DNA of 64,000 bases from Chelydra serpentina (lineage: Eukaryota; Chordata; Testudines; Chelydridae): NCBI GenBank assembly GCA_037349315.1, contig JBAIAC010000007.1, forward strand, positions 44,321,001 to 44,385,000, given 5' to 3'. The translations under genes were made by a program, and so were the position numbers. Every line of letters begins with the position of its first letter. The first letter of the stretch is position 1. Below the pieces are notes generated by a model. That model was not told the DNA's origin. It did no database searches and was given only the letters and a program-made list of their open reading frames with translations. Positions 22,991 to 33,639 of the stretch are shown piece by piece.

Positions 22991-24590
22991 GAAGTAAACT
23001 GAAGGGAACAGGTACAGAAGCTTGATAGGCCAAGCAGGAGCTCTGTGTCTGGAATACATCATGAGGCACTGAGCTGCTGCCTTAGATAAACGGAGAGTTT
23101 TGAATGGAAACTTATGAAAGCATTTCTTTTAATGGCTGCTCTTCATTTTCTTAAGCACGATAAAAGAGAGCCTCTGTTCCTGTCTGGCTGTAGGAGTAAT
23201 TGAAAAACCTAAAAGTCATCACTGGGCTGCATTTAAGCACTTATGCCGCTTAGCCTGTGTCCCTCTGTCATATCCATTTTTCTTCCTCATTTCAGTGCTG
23301 GCGTGTAGAGGTTTGTTTTCACTGCAGAGTACTGTGCACATCTCTTTCTAGTGCATGGAAGCTTCTTTACATATGTGCTAAACAAATGGTGAAGACCAGA
23401 TTATGAACTACTTGCTCACACTGGTGAGCAGTTACTCACATAGTCCTTGATTTAGGAAAGTCTCATTGACATCAAATTAAGCATGTGCTGAAGTACTTTC
23501 CTAAATTGTAACCATGACTAGTTGTACTGGTTTCAATAAAGCTACATGTGTGAGTAACTGCTCATTGTGGTGTATTGAAAAGCTGCCACTTGAAATCTTC
23601 AGGGGTTTTTCCTGGCCCTGCTTGCAAAGTAGGGACCTCTGTAGGGAAGTAACAGTCAAGTCACCAGACAACCTAGAGTAAAGTGGGGTGAGTTGTGCCT
23701 CTGTTTCAGGGAGCAGCCTGCTTTCTCTCTCTCTCTCTCTGTTTGGGATTCTTGTGTTTTATTCTGAATTCTAAGAAATAAAGTAATCGTACATTGCAAC
23801 GTTCCAGCTAGAGCACGCATGCTTTTATCTAACTTCTTTGGGTGTATGCTGTGAAATATAACATTAACCAGTGTGAATAAAGAGTTCTCAGTCTCTCCCT
23901 AAGTATTCAGTGCTGGTTATCTGGCTCTCTGCATTTCTTTTGGCAATGCTTGGCACTGTGCATGATTAAACCCCTATAATTATAACATGCTCATCATGTG
24001 TCTCTCCTCACAAAGATCAAGGACGCTTATGTAAAACAGACTCTAAAAGGTGATGTAACAATGACATATCAAACAAATTTCTGATATGTAGATATATTTT
24101 CCTGCCTTATATATTATTATTTGTATAAATTGAAAATAATACAATTGTATCATTCTACAAAAGTATAATTTTACTGGATTAACTACTCATTACTAAAAAT
24201 GAAACGTTTTATGTGGCTGTATATTAGTGCTGATTTAATTGATTTGATTTAATGGAACTATAACTGTCTTTCATAAACAGGAAAAGCATTTTCTTTTTTT
24301 ATTACAAATGCAATTTATTATATGTATGATAAATAGTAACTTCTGGGAACAAGATTTTCTTATTTTTCTTTTCCCATTTTCCAAATTAATATAAGGTTAA
24401 TAAAAATGTTCACAAATTCCCATTTCCAATTATCTAGTTCCAATACCATTAACTTCCTACGAGACTAACACACTAACAATATTCCCCCTGACCCATTAAA
24501 TATTTGTGTTTGTTTCTACATTCTAAATAAGTTCTATTTGTTAACTAAATACAGTAAGTGCATTATTTCAATGTGTAAATTATATATATA
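22991..24590. other. Unassigned stretch with a possible LTR end and a CT tract
   Basis: About 23404-23580 contains old amniote repeat words (gtctcattgacatcaaatta). About 23590-23960 has a (CT)n tract at 23724-23740 followed by gggattcttgtgttttattc and aataaagtaatc, an arrangement reminiscent of a retroviral-type LTR 3' half; no boundary or internal gene was found. After 24050 it is plain AT-rich sequence. Confidence 0.35.
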
Positions 24591-24984
24591 TGGACTGTCA
24601 ATTAATCACAGTTAACTCATGCGATTAGCTCAAAATTAATTTCAATAAAAAATTAATCAGTTTTAATTGCACTGTTAAACAATAGAATGCCAATTGAAAT
24701 TTAGTAAATATTTTGGATTTTTCTACATTTTCAAAAATATTGATTTCAGTTACAGCACAGAATACAAAGTGTACACTGCTCATTTTATATTTTATTACAA
24801 ATATGTGCACTGTACAAATGAACAAAAGAAGCAGTATTTTTCAATTCACCTCATACAAGTACAGTAGTGCAACCTCTTTATTGTGAAAGTGTAACTTACA
24901 AATGTAGTTTTGTTGTTGTTACATAACTGCACTCAAAAACAAAACAATGCAAAACTTCAGAGCCTATAAGTCCACTCAGCCTTA

Positions 24985-25198
24985 CTTCTCATTCAGCCAT
25001 TTGCTAAGACAAACAAGTTTGTTTACATTTACAGTAGATAATGCTGCCCACTTCTTATTGACAATGTCACCAGAAAGTGAGAACAGGACGTTTGTAGCTG
25101 GCATTACAAAGTATTTACATGCCAGATATGCTAAACATTCTTACACCCCTTCATGCTTCGGCCACCATTCCAGAGGACATGCATCCATGCTGATGACG
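24985..25198 (-). pseudogene. Inverted second copy of the hAT transposase 3' end
   Basis: Read on the minus strand this part of the left arm encodes WPKHEGV, then a stop, then LAYLACKYFVMPATNV, FSLSGDIVNKK, and VNVNKLVCLSKWLNEK before its stop. It is the same C-terminal dimerisation domain as in the right arm. The copies differ by point changes and a short deletion after PATNV. The copy is therefore an inverted duplication of the end of the gene and not a terminal repeat of non-coding origin. Confidence 0.75.
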
Positions 25199-25215
25199 CT
25201 CATTAATAAAATAAT

Positions 25216-25857
25216 GTGTTATTTAAATTTGTGACTGAACGCCTTAGGGGAGAATTGTATGTCTCCGATTCTGTTTTACCCACACTCTGCCATATATTTC
25301 ATGTACAACAATCTTGGATGACTCAGCACATGTTCATTAAGAACACTTTTGCTGCAGATTTGACAAAACGCAAAGAAGGTACCAATGTGAGCTTTCTAAA
25401 GATAGCTACAGCACTCGACCCAAGGTTTAAGAATCTGAAGTGCCTTCCAAAATCTGAGAGGGACGAGGTATGGAACATGCTTTCAGAAGTCTTAAAAGAG
25501 CAACACTCTGAGGCGGAAACTACAGAACCCAAACCACCAAAAAAGAAAATCAACCTTCTGCTGATGGCATCTGACTCAGATAATGAAAATGCATTGGTCC
25601 GCACTGCTTTGGTTTGTTATTGGGCAGAATCCGTCATCAGTATGTATGTATGTCCTCCGGAATGGTGGTTGAAGCATGAAGGGACATATAAATCTTTAGC
25701 GCATCTGGCATATAAACATATTGTGACGCCAGCTACAACAGTGCCATGAGAACACCTGTTCTCACTTTCAAGTGACATAGTGCTGCCTGCTTCATGTTCA
25801 CAGTCTCTTGCAAATGTAAACAAACTTGTTTGTCTGAGCGACTGGCTGAACAAGAAA
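25216..25857 (+). pseudogene. hAT (ZBED-type) transposase, C-terminal part, broken
   Basis: The frame 25216-25749 (177 codons) contains ATALDPRFKNLKCLP (residues 64-78), typical of Ac-like hAT transposases and ZBED proteins. It continues to CPPEWWLKHE and AHLAYKHIVTPATTVP, the start of the C-terminal dimerisation domain. A TGA stop at 25747-25749 interrupts it. The same frame downstream continues EHLFSLSSDIVLPAS, and then NVNKLVCLSDWLN, the end of that domain, up to about 25857. The BED zinc finger and the first catalytic Asp region are absent. hAT transposases cut and rejoin DNA in the nucleus; this fragment cannot. A domesticated gene is unlikely because of the stop and the missing N-terminus. 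Confidence 0.8.
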
Positions 25858-26226
25858 TAGGACTGAGTGGAATTGTAGGCTCTAAAGTTTTACATTGTAG
25901 AATTATGTACAAAAAACTGCATTTTGTACATAATTCTACATTCTGCACTTTCATGACAAAGAGATTGCTCTACAATATTTGTATTAGGTGAATTGAAAAA
26001 TACTAATTCTTTCGTGGTTTTTACAGTGCAAATACTTGTAATCCAAAATAAATATAAAGTGAGCACTGTGCACTTTGTATTCTGTTATAATTGAAATCAA
26101 TATATTTTAAAATATAGAAAAAAACCAAATATTTAAATGGTATTCTATGATTGTTTAGCAGTCCGATTAATCACAATTATTTTTTTAGTTGCATGATTAA
26201 TCATGATTGTTTCAATCGCTTGACAG

Positions 26227-26464
26227 GAGAGAGAGAGAGAGAGTTTGCCAATTCAGCTTTTTTTATTGTCTGTGTCCTAGTCTGATCCCACATGAAAGAT
26301 TAATGAAATTTAACATTGTGGTTTTAATAAAAGTCTTGCAATTTTTAAACTTAAACCTGTGATGACTTATACATTTAAAGTAAGTACTGAAGACTCTAAA
26401 ATCTATCATGAATGCACGTGGACTGAAGAAGGTTTTTATCAAGTCCCCCCCCTCCACTCCCAGT
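26227..26464. repeat. GA microsatellite and unassigned flank
   Basis: A (GA)n tract of about 17 bases starts at 26226, directly at the hAT end. The remainder to 26464 is not recognised and ends in a C-tract at about 26444-26452. Confidence 0.6.
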
Positions 26465-26525
26465 CAGGAGTTACAATGCAGAAAGCTGCTTTACTGTGCA
26501 GAAACTTGCCAGTGTAGACAGGGCC
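26465..26525. mobile_element. Harbinger right-end fragment
   Basis: Reversed, the end reads ggccctgtctacactggcaa and is followed by TTA at 26526-26528. This is the end of a different Harbinger subfamily from the transposase-bearing element next to it. No matching left end was found nearby. Confidence 0.65.
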
Positions 26526-26742
26526 TTAGATTCTGTTTCAAACAAAACTGTTAACTTACGAGAGCTGTAGGGAAAAAAGTGTGAAGTAGGTGACAAGGTT
26601 AATGACATTTACATGCAGACTGACAGAACTAAAGCCTTAGCTGGAGCACTGATTGAGGATAATTAGTGAGTGTACTGCCATTTAAAATCTATGTAAAATT
26701 TTATAAAATCAACAAATATTAGGATCTGGTTATGTTTTGAAT

Positions 26743-27522
26743 CTATAAGTAGTGGGGATTTGTTTGAAAAGCTTTCATCCTTTTTAATTTGTTTGGTTGA
26801 TCTTGATGTTCATTTTTACTTCTGAAAAGCTTCCTGAACAGGCCAGGGTTCCGAAAGATGCCTGTGTCATTCACCTTTCTAGACCAGCCTGCACTAATGT
26901 CTGTGAAATGCCCACATTGATCCACAAGTGCCTGGAGAACCACTGAGAAATACCCCTTGAGATGAATGTATTCGGTGGTTAGGTGGTTTGGTGCCAGAAT
27001 TAGAATATGCGTGCCATCTATCGCCGCTCTACAATTAGGGAAGTCTATTTGTGGAAAGCCATCCACAATGTCATGCACGTTGCCCAGAGTCACTGTCTTC
27101 CGGAGCAAGATGTGATGAATGGCCCTGTACACTTCTGTCAACACGATTCCAACAGTCGACTTTCCCATTCCACACTGGTTAGCGACCAATCGGTAGCAAT
27201 CTGGAGTAGCCAGCTTCCACAGTGCAATCACTACGCACTTCTCCAATGGCAGGGCAGCTCTCATTCTCATGTCCTTGCACTGCAGGGCTGGGGCGAGCTC
27301 ATCACGGTGTCCCATGAATGTGGCTTTACTCATCCAAAAGTTCTGCAGCCACTGCTCATCATTCCTGCACACCGAAGAGGCAGAGTGCATAGTATACAAA
27401 CAATTGAAAGATGGTGCCAAATGCAGACAGAAGCACGGGGATTGTTGGGATGCGAAGCAATGCATCACGGGGCATTGGGACAGGACCCAGGATGCCCCAT
27501 GACTCCCTCTACCTTCCCTCAA
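26743..27522 (-). pseudogene. PIF/Harbinger (HARBI1-like) transposase, truncated
   Basis: The frame is 259 codons. Residues 57-160 include a helix-turn-helix-like stretch, CYRLVANQCGMGKSTVGIVL (109-128), as in DDE_Tnp_4 family proteins. CRAAIDGTHILI (164-175) carries the first catalytic Asp (D169). GWSRKVNDTGIFRNPGLFRK (212-231) carries the second (D219). The frame then runs into unrelated residues and stops, so the third acidic residue and the C-terminus are absent; family members are usually around 350 residues. Harbinger transposases cut DNA together with a Myb/SANT partner, and none is found here. The conserved core is not broken by stops, but the product would lack the full DDE triad. 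Confidence 0.85.
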
Positions 27523-27719
27523 CTGTTAGCGGCAGAAGAGAAAGAGATGCTCTGTGGGATAGCTGCCCAGAGTGCACCACTCTGAATACCGCCGCAAGTG
27601 TGAACACGCTATTGCGCAGCCAACTGACAATGTGAACACACAACAGCGGTTTCCCTTCAGCGCTGTCTGAGTGGCACTGTAACTGCCGGCGCTGTAACTC
27701 TGCCAGTGTAGACATACCC
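26743..27719 (-). mobile_element. Harbinger element with transposase, 3'-truncated
   Basis: On the minus strand the element starts at 27719 with gggtatgtctacactggcag, bordered by TAA (27720-27722). About 200 bp of non-coding leader precede a HARBI1-like transposase frame. The leader contains the motif gggatagctgccca, shared with the 779-bp element at 52141. The far terminal repeat is missing: recognisable sequence fades at about 26745. Confidence 0.8.
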
Positions 27720-27915
27720 TAATTTTGAATGAAAAGACTAGGATTTAGCATGTAGGGTTTGGATAGCAGAGAAAATCATCTCTAGTGAAACACTGAGAGC
27801 TGGCTGTAGTGAAGGTTCAGAAGCATATTGGGTTCCTACCAATTGCTTTTAAAACACATACTGATAATAAGATTTGTGAAAAAGATTGAAAGTGGGGCCA
27901 TAACATGGGGAGTTA

Positions 27916-28130
27916 GGCTTTGTCTACACTGCATTTTTGTTAAAACTTTTGTCACTCTGGGGTGTGAAGAAAACACCCCCCTGAACAACAAATGTTTTAA
28001 TGATGAAAAGCACTGGTGTGGACAGTGCTTCGTTGGCGGGAGCCATGCTCCCATCAATGAAGCTACCACCCCTCATTCAGGGTGTTTTTATTTTGTTGCC
28101 GGGAGAGCCATTCTAAGTGTAGAGAGAACT
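27916..28130. mobile_element. Harbinger-type MITE, 215 bp, internally deleted
   Basis: The left end ggctttgtctacactgc follows TTA at 27913-27915. The right end gtgtagagagaact is followed by TTA at 28131-28133 and is a worn version of the usual gtgtagacatagcc. The inside (gtcactctggggtgtgaag, gtgtggacagtgcttcg) fits one subfamily of these MITEs, apparently with its 3' third deleted. Confidence 0.75.
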
Positions 28131-28133
28131 TTA

Positions 28134-28910
28134 GTGACAGTAAAGAGAGGCATATTGAGATCTGTGGGGAGATACAGATGAGAGACAGATAAAACATGGA
28201 TCACACAGATAAAACATATAGGGAGACACATGGGGAGACATGGTATGATCTGTTCCAAAAACCTGTCTATAACTCCTGCCCCCTCCTCTTGCAATTGTAA
28301 CTCTTATGCCAGGCAGAGTCAGCAGCAACAAGGGCCAGATTAAATAGCTAGAGGTTGCTCTTAACTGTACAAAATAGAACTGGCTCAAGCCCCCACCAGT
28401 AATCTTGGAAAATTAAACACTTCCCCCTCACAAGCGTTGAGTCTGTGTATAGCAAATAAAACTTTTAATTAAAAAGGGAAAAGGAACCCAGCATTAATTT
28501 GGGAAAACACCATAACCATGATTTGAGAGCATATGACCATGAGCAAACACCCACCCCAGACTATATTGGGCAGTGAGTGCCCTTTGCCTCAGTTTCTCAA
28601 CTTGCAGTGTGAAAGTCCAACAACCAAATGTTCCTTTAACACACTACTCCCCTCTTCCTCCACTGCACCCCACTCACAGTTGCTGTCCTTGGTCAGTGAA
28701 GACCCAGAGTTCAGAGGTGCATTCATGTGAGTTCACCTCCCTCCACTGCTGCAGCTGGCTCTGTTGCTACAGTTCACTCTGCTGTTGTTTGCTCTGCTGC
28801 TGTTGGCCCCTGTACTGTCATTTGCCCTTTCACTAGTAGCTGGTTCTGCTGCCATCTTGGAGCCTCTCTGCTGCAACATTACATTCTGAGGTTACACCAC
28901 TTAACCTAGC
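28134..28910. other. Unassigned stretch, possibly an LTR-type repeat
   Basis: About 28230-28905 and 29345-29880 look like two halves of one moderately GC-rich repeat split by the Penelope element; ccccctcacaagcgttgag and aataaaacttttaatt are the sort of words seen in LTRs. I could not find ends or coding sequence. The 85-117-codon frames on both strands have no recognisable domain. Confidence 0.3.
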
Positions 28911-28997
28911 TCAAAAGTTTTTTCCCCCTGCTGATAATAGTTTCCTCTTAATTAATTAGCCTCTTACAGTTGGTATAGGTACTTCCACCTTTTCATG

Positions 28998-29180
28998 GAG
29001 GGGAGGGATAGCTTGGTGGTTTGAGCACTGGCCTGCTAAACCCAAGGTTGTGAGTTCAATCCCTGAGGGGGCCATTTAGGGATCTGGGGTGCAAAAATTG
29101 GGGATTGGTCTTGCTTTGAGCAGGGGGTTGGACTAGATGACCTTCTAAGGTCCCTTCCAATCCTGATATTCTGTTTCTCT
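28998..29180 (+). mobile_element. tRNA-derived SINE with CR1-like tail (turtle Cry type)
   Basis: The head folds like a tRNA gene and carries polymerase III boxes (A box 29009-29019, B box 29052-29062). The body (ccatttagggatctggggt) is followed by a tail, ggggttggactagatgacct to tcctgatattctg, that matches the 3' end of the CR1 copies here. Such tails let CR1 reverse transcriptase copy the SINE. The tRNA-headed SINE with this tail is typical of turtles and is the main clue to the organism. Confidence 0.85.
29009..29062 (+). promoter_or_regulatory. Internal RNA polymerase III promoter (A and B boxes)
   Basis: The A box tagcttggtgg (29009-29019) and B box gagttcaatcc (29052-29062) stand 32 bases apart, the spacing expected in a tRNA-derived SINE head. 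The A box departs at one position from the TRGYNNARNNG consensus. Confidence 0.7.
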
Positions 29181-29344
29181 GAATGTATAAATATCTTCTT
29201 ACTGTATGTTCCATTCTATGCATCCGATGAAGTGGATTGTAGCCCACAAAAGCTTGTGCTGAAATAAATTTGTTAGTCTCTAAGGTGCCACAAGTACTCC
29301 TATTCTTTTTGCTGACACAGACTAACACGACTGCTACTCTGAAA

Positions 29345-31522
29345 GCAGATAGTGGGGAATCTCACAACTAATGCAGGCTGTGTAGTCTCTTTTACCACAA
29401 CACTACATCTAAGCCTTAGCACCTGGTTATTAGTGATCACCAAACAAAACAAACGAGACCAATGGCATTGAGGATACCCTAGGCATTACAGACAGTCAGT
29501 CAGTATATCTCTCACACACTCTCACACACACACAGACACTCAGCTTTGACATCCCTACCTCCCTGTTTAGTACACAAGGTTCAGTTTAGGGTGACCCGCT
29601 CAATCAGGGAAGTTTAAGTACAGTTCTGATGTCCTTTACTCATACAATAAGGAAAACAACATTTCATTACCCTGGCACTAAATACGTAAGTGATTTGTAA
29701 CCCAACACCAGCCAAAATTGATTACTTAGGCAAAGCAGCTCCAACATGCTGTGCACCTAGGCAGAGCAGATGTGCTTATGCAAATAGGGTCTGTTCCTGA
29801 AACCTTTTACCACCAGTACATCACTTGATGTCAGGAGAGAGTTCATTCAGACCTTGCTTACATCACGATGAAGAGAGGGGTGTAAAAAAGATTCTTTTTA
29901 AAGAACAGAAAATCCCAACATTATATCTCCCTTAAGCAAAAAATAACCCTCTGATGAGACACAATGTAGGAGAATCCTAATGGAGGATGGGGGAAAAAAT
30001 CTGTACAGAGATGTCAACAAAGAGAATGGTAATCATACATCTTTGGGCAGATATGGACTGTGGGCAGCAGCTCTCAAATGGAGGCTGTTAGTGTATAGTA
30101 GGCAAGCGGGGATTTTAACTCCACCTCACAGTGTCCTTCAGTATTGGGAAGGCAGAACAATTGGCAGTGGACTGTAGCTGGCATCTGACATCAATTGGAT
30201 CCTCACACATACACTGAAGGGCAGAATTTAAGGAAGAGGCAAAGTTTCTACTGGTGTAAATGGGCTTACGCCAAGTTCCATTATCTTCAGTGGAGTTCTA
30301 GCCATTAATGACAAGAAGAAATTTGACTCTAGATGTTCATCTACTTTTTTCCTAATGGTCGTTTTCCACCTGAAGATCTTTTCTAAGCTATTTCAGTTTT
30401 TCCACATCAAGATCTTTAACACAGTTTGTAGGACTTCAGTCTCTGCTGTGGGGCAACTAAATAACAAGGGTATTGAGATGGAATTATGATGACAGAGCTT
30501 TTTTAGGAAACTGGGACAGTAGTATTTTGCTAGTTACCTGGTGGAATATAGCAGCTAGACAGTCCCTTCCCATGAGTACTCACTGGATATCATGGATCTT
30601 CAAACACACGTTTGTTTTCAAAAGTCTACATCGTTCAAAAAGTTCAGCCTGTGTCTAGCACAATGCTTCCCCATCATGTCTGTTTGTTGATTTCCCCCCC
30701 CAACAAAATCAAAGTATGTAGGGTGGAAAGGACCAGTTCAGGTTCTTCACTCTCTGCCACTGAAGAATATCTCAATCTTCTGATATGGGACATATCTGAT
30801 ATTAAACTGATATCACAACTGATTTTAGCCAAAAGGGTAGGAAATATAGGATTCTTGAAGTTACAACTCAGAAATAGAAAGTCATGCTTTTTTAATTTTA
30901 GTGAAATACCATTTCTTTCATTCCGAAGAGTGAGTCTTATTCACCTGCTGTCTCTGGATAGAAATAAGTATCTATGCAACAGTGAGCACAACTGTAGGTA
31001 ATATTTGTGTGACCTTCAGTATTATGGTAATTTATTTAAATGTTCTTTGTTAATTAAGAATATTTCACATAAAAGAGCAACTAAATTACTTTTACCAATT
31101 AACTGTATCATAGAAATTATTGAAATTATCAATTATCATAATCAACAATCATTATGGAAATAACAAAATAACAAATGCCTCTAAAATGCCAGCTGGCCTG
31201 TTTTTTTAGGAATGCTTTTGATTTCTCATTGAGCAGAACATCTATTTCCTGACCTAAAACAACCTGATTTATATGCCCTATGATTGCTACAGAAAGGAAA
31301 CATTAAATGTGAGGTAATAAGAGAAAACGTTTCTTACATTTTGTTCCCTCAAATATCTTAAAGTATTTCAGACACCTGTTTTGGATCTTGGCATAGGTCT
31401 ATCTGAACTGTCCTGAAAGAAGGCCTTTATTAGGTGGCTAAAATACAATGACTCTTGTCTGATGAGGGGCCAGAATGTAAACAGCAAGCAAGAGGGAATC
31501 TTTCGCTATATCTGAAAAAAAA
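29345..31522. other. Unassigned stretch with a CA tract
   Basis: A CA-rich simple repeat lies at about 29513-29542. About 30238-30300 (ctggtgtaaatgggcttacg) is another scrap of the ancient repeat family with 'ggtgtaaat'. Frames of 61-129 codons have no recognisable domain. Confidence 0.45.
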
Positions 31523-31530
31523 GATTAGAC

Positions 31531-31920
31531 CGGGAGTTCTGAAAATTCATTGCACTGTGACCACCTTCTGATAACAAAAATTACTACATGACCTCAGGAG
31601 GGGGGACCAAGCCTGACTCAGCCCACCCAAGCCCCACCATCCCAGATGGGGGGCCAAAGCCGCAGACCCAGCCTCACTGCCCCATGGCCAAAGCCGAAGC
31701 CCGAGGGCTTCAGTCTCAGGAAGGGAGCCTGTAACCTGAGCCCTGCCATCCAGGGCTGATACCTTTGGGCTTTGGCTTTGGCCCTGGGCGGTGGGGCTTG
31801 ATCCCCAGGTGGTGGGGCTTGGGTTTTGGTCCCGGGCCCCAGCAATTCTAAGCCAACCCGAGCGACCCCATTAAAATGCAACCCACTTTGAGGTCCCGAC
31901 CCACAGTTTGAGAACCGCTG
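31531..31920. mobile_element. Non-autonomous hAT element, 390 bp
   Basis: The 8-bp target duplication gattagac is perfect at 31523-31530 and 31921-31928, as made by hAT transposases. The right end reversed starts cagcggttctcaaac; the left end has drifted (cgggagttctgaaaatt). The inside is GC-rich, and the 105-codon minus frame across it has no transposase motif. Confidence 0.88.
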
Positions 31921-31928
31921 GATTAGAC

Positions 31929-33160
31929 TATTCAATCTATTAGTAAAATGTGGCTAACTGCTGCAAATAAAAGGAAATAAACACATTTAATCAAGGGAAA
32001 TATAAGACAGCGAAAAGAGATTATTTAAAGACTACACTGCTTGACTTTACTTCTGATGGCTGATCAAAACGAGTAATATGTAGCAAGATTTGGTAAAGGA
32101 CAAATCCACCTCACATCACACAAGTAGTTCTGCTGTGTACTTGGGAGTTCTACTAGGTCTGGTGAGAACAGAACACAGCCCCTTCCACCAGGGAGTGAAG
32201 TGGTAGTATAGCCACTCTGTGGATTTTACTGTAGTTTCAGGGCTTTGGTAGCCCCTGGTTTTGCTACATTCTCCCCTCTGAAACACCATAAGAGGAGTTC
32301 AGTCAGTGAATCAGTCTAAAGGGGACTCCTGCAGCCTCCTTTCTCGTGGTCCACCCCCAAATTATAGAACTCACCATCACGAAAGAGATCAGGCAAACTT
32401 GACACATTCTCCTCCAACAAAAAAGAACTGTATTGTCTTATCTTTATTTAACAGTTTTATAATGTCACCCATCACTGTCGTATCTGAGCACCTTCCATGT
32501 AAAATCAATAGCAAAGTCCCTAGTGAACTATATAGGAAATATATGGTAAGTCTCTCTGTGTTTGGGCTTGGAAGGTGTTTTGGTGCAACAAATATAAAAC
32601 TTAATGTACAGTGAATGTATATGGTGCTGTGTGTTTCTCAGATATAAACGGAATAACATATTTAATGTAGAAATATATGAAAGTTAATCTCCTCATCCTG
32701 TGTGCTTTTTCTAGGTTTTAACTTTTTTTTTGGACAGGCTGTAATGTACCATGTAAACTGCAAAATGGAAAACAAACAAACACATAAACAAAAACAGCAA
32801 CTCAGGCATTATTCTGTAGGGGGAAGATAAATTTCCTTGATTACGCGCAATGATAAAAAGGCAATAAAAACATTTCCAAGGCTGGCACAGTTTAATGAAA
32901 TTTGCAAATATTTCTCAAATTTTGGTAGAGGCATGAATCCTTTAAACTCCCTTCCAGGGCTGTGTATATAGGAAGAGTAATAGGATCCTAAAGACTGCTG
33001 AATTATAGGAGACAAATGGACCAAAAAACCATAGCTATCTCACAGCCTAGCTGATACAATTAGGATTAGAGATGGTCCCAAGCTGCACAATTTGGATCTG
33101 AATGCTGACTCTATCCCCACAAAAAAGTTTGGGGTGTTCAGAACTGGAAGGGTGTGGAGG

Positions 33161-33161
<1 letters not shown>
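31929..33161. other. Unassigned stretch
   Basis: No gene and no repeat that I can name. A T-tract lies at about 32722-32731. Confidence 0.45.

Positions 33162-33205
<44 letters not shown>
33162..33205 (+). repeat. (TG)n microsatellite
   Basis: About 22 uninterrupted TG units. Likely length-variable between individuals. Confidence 0.97.
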
Positions 33206-33206
<1 letters not shown>

Positions 33207-33381
33207 CTTTAGATCCAGCTCTAGTTAAGGTGAGAGATTAGGAAACCCATTTGGCAAATAAGCAGAACCAGAGGTGGGGGAGGAGAGAAGGTGGGGCTGT
33301 GGCCCCCAATTCTGGGTCTGTTCACCCACCAGACTATTCCTCAAAGTAATGAAAAGCAGCAATCCCCTGGTCTGGCCCCAG

Positions 33382-33582
33382 GCAGCAGTTCCCATGTGGC
33401 CAGCTGGAGCAGCCGTGGTCCGTTGGTCCGGCAGTGATCCCTGGATGGCTGGCTGGAGCAGCTGCGGTCCACAGCCCCAAGCAGCAGTCGCCAGGCAGCT
33501 GGCCAGAGCAGCCATGGTCCACTGGCCCCAGCAGCAGTCCCTGGGGCAGCTGGCTGGAGCAGCCACGGTCCGTGGTCCCCGG
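33382..33582. repeat. GC-rich minisatellite, four units of 49-51 bp
   Basis: Units begin gcagcag (or gcagtga) at 33382, 33431, 33481 and 33531; a partial unit starts at 33582. Each contains a gctggcYRgagcagc core followed by tggtcc. The array is open in several frames on both strands, giving long Gly/Ala/Pro/Trp-rich false proteins. Confidence 0.85.
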
Positions 33583-33639
33583 CAGCTGGTGCCACTGGCC
33601 CTCCAGCAGCAGCCCCCCAGACTCTCCCGCCAATATGTA

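Larger units (their letters stand above)
24591..26226 (+). mobile_element. hAT transposon with ~610-bp inverted arms
   Basis: The outer ends read ctgtcaattaatcac (left) and, reversed, ctgtcaagcgattgaaac (right). Alignment continues inward on both sides for about 610 bases: the left arm 24591-25198 is the reverse complement of the right arm 25625-26226, with many substitutions. The right arm in the sense direction carries the 3' end of a hAT transposase gene, and the left arm carries the same 3' end inverted. The roughly 430-bp middle holds more of the transposase, and its 5' half is missing. No 8-bp target duplication is recognisable; the flanks are TA and GA simple repeats. Confidence 0.82.
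28911..29344 (+). mobile_element. Penelope-like element 3' region, carrying a SINE
   Basis: The text from tttccccctgctgataatag onward aligns with the 3' region of the Penelope-like copy at 41391-41985 (ttctcctgctgataataac). It includes tgttagtctctaaggtgcca and the terminal cagactaacacgactgctac. A tRNA-derived SINE interrupts it between tttcatg and tttctctg. The hammerhead-like core at about 29224-29260 is degraded: CCGATGA replaces CUGANGA and AAAA replaces GAAA, although a GUGG/CCAC stem remains. No coding part is left. Confidence 0.75.

Noticed and set aside
25216..25749. A domesticated ZBED-type host gene
   Set aside because: The frame begins mid-protein, has a stop inside the dimerisation domain, and lies between transposon ends.
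20383..26525. A single large Harbinger element spanning both ends
   Set aside because: Both ends are next to TTA, but their inner sequences belong to different subfamilies, and TTA is too common to count as proof.
29001..29072. A tRNA gene
   Set aside because: The tRNA-like head is part of a SINE with a body and a CR1 tail; the cloverleaf is not complete enough for a functional tRNA.
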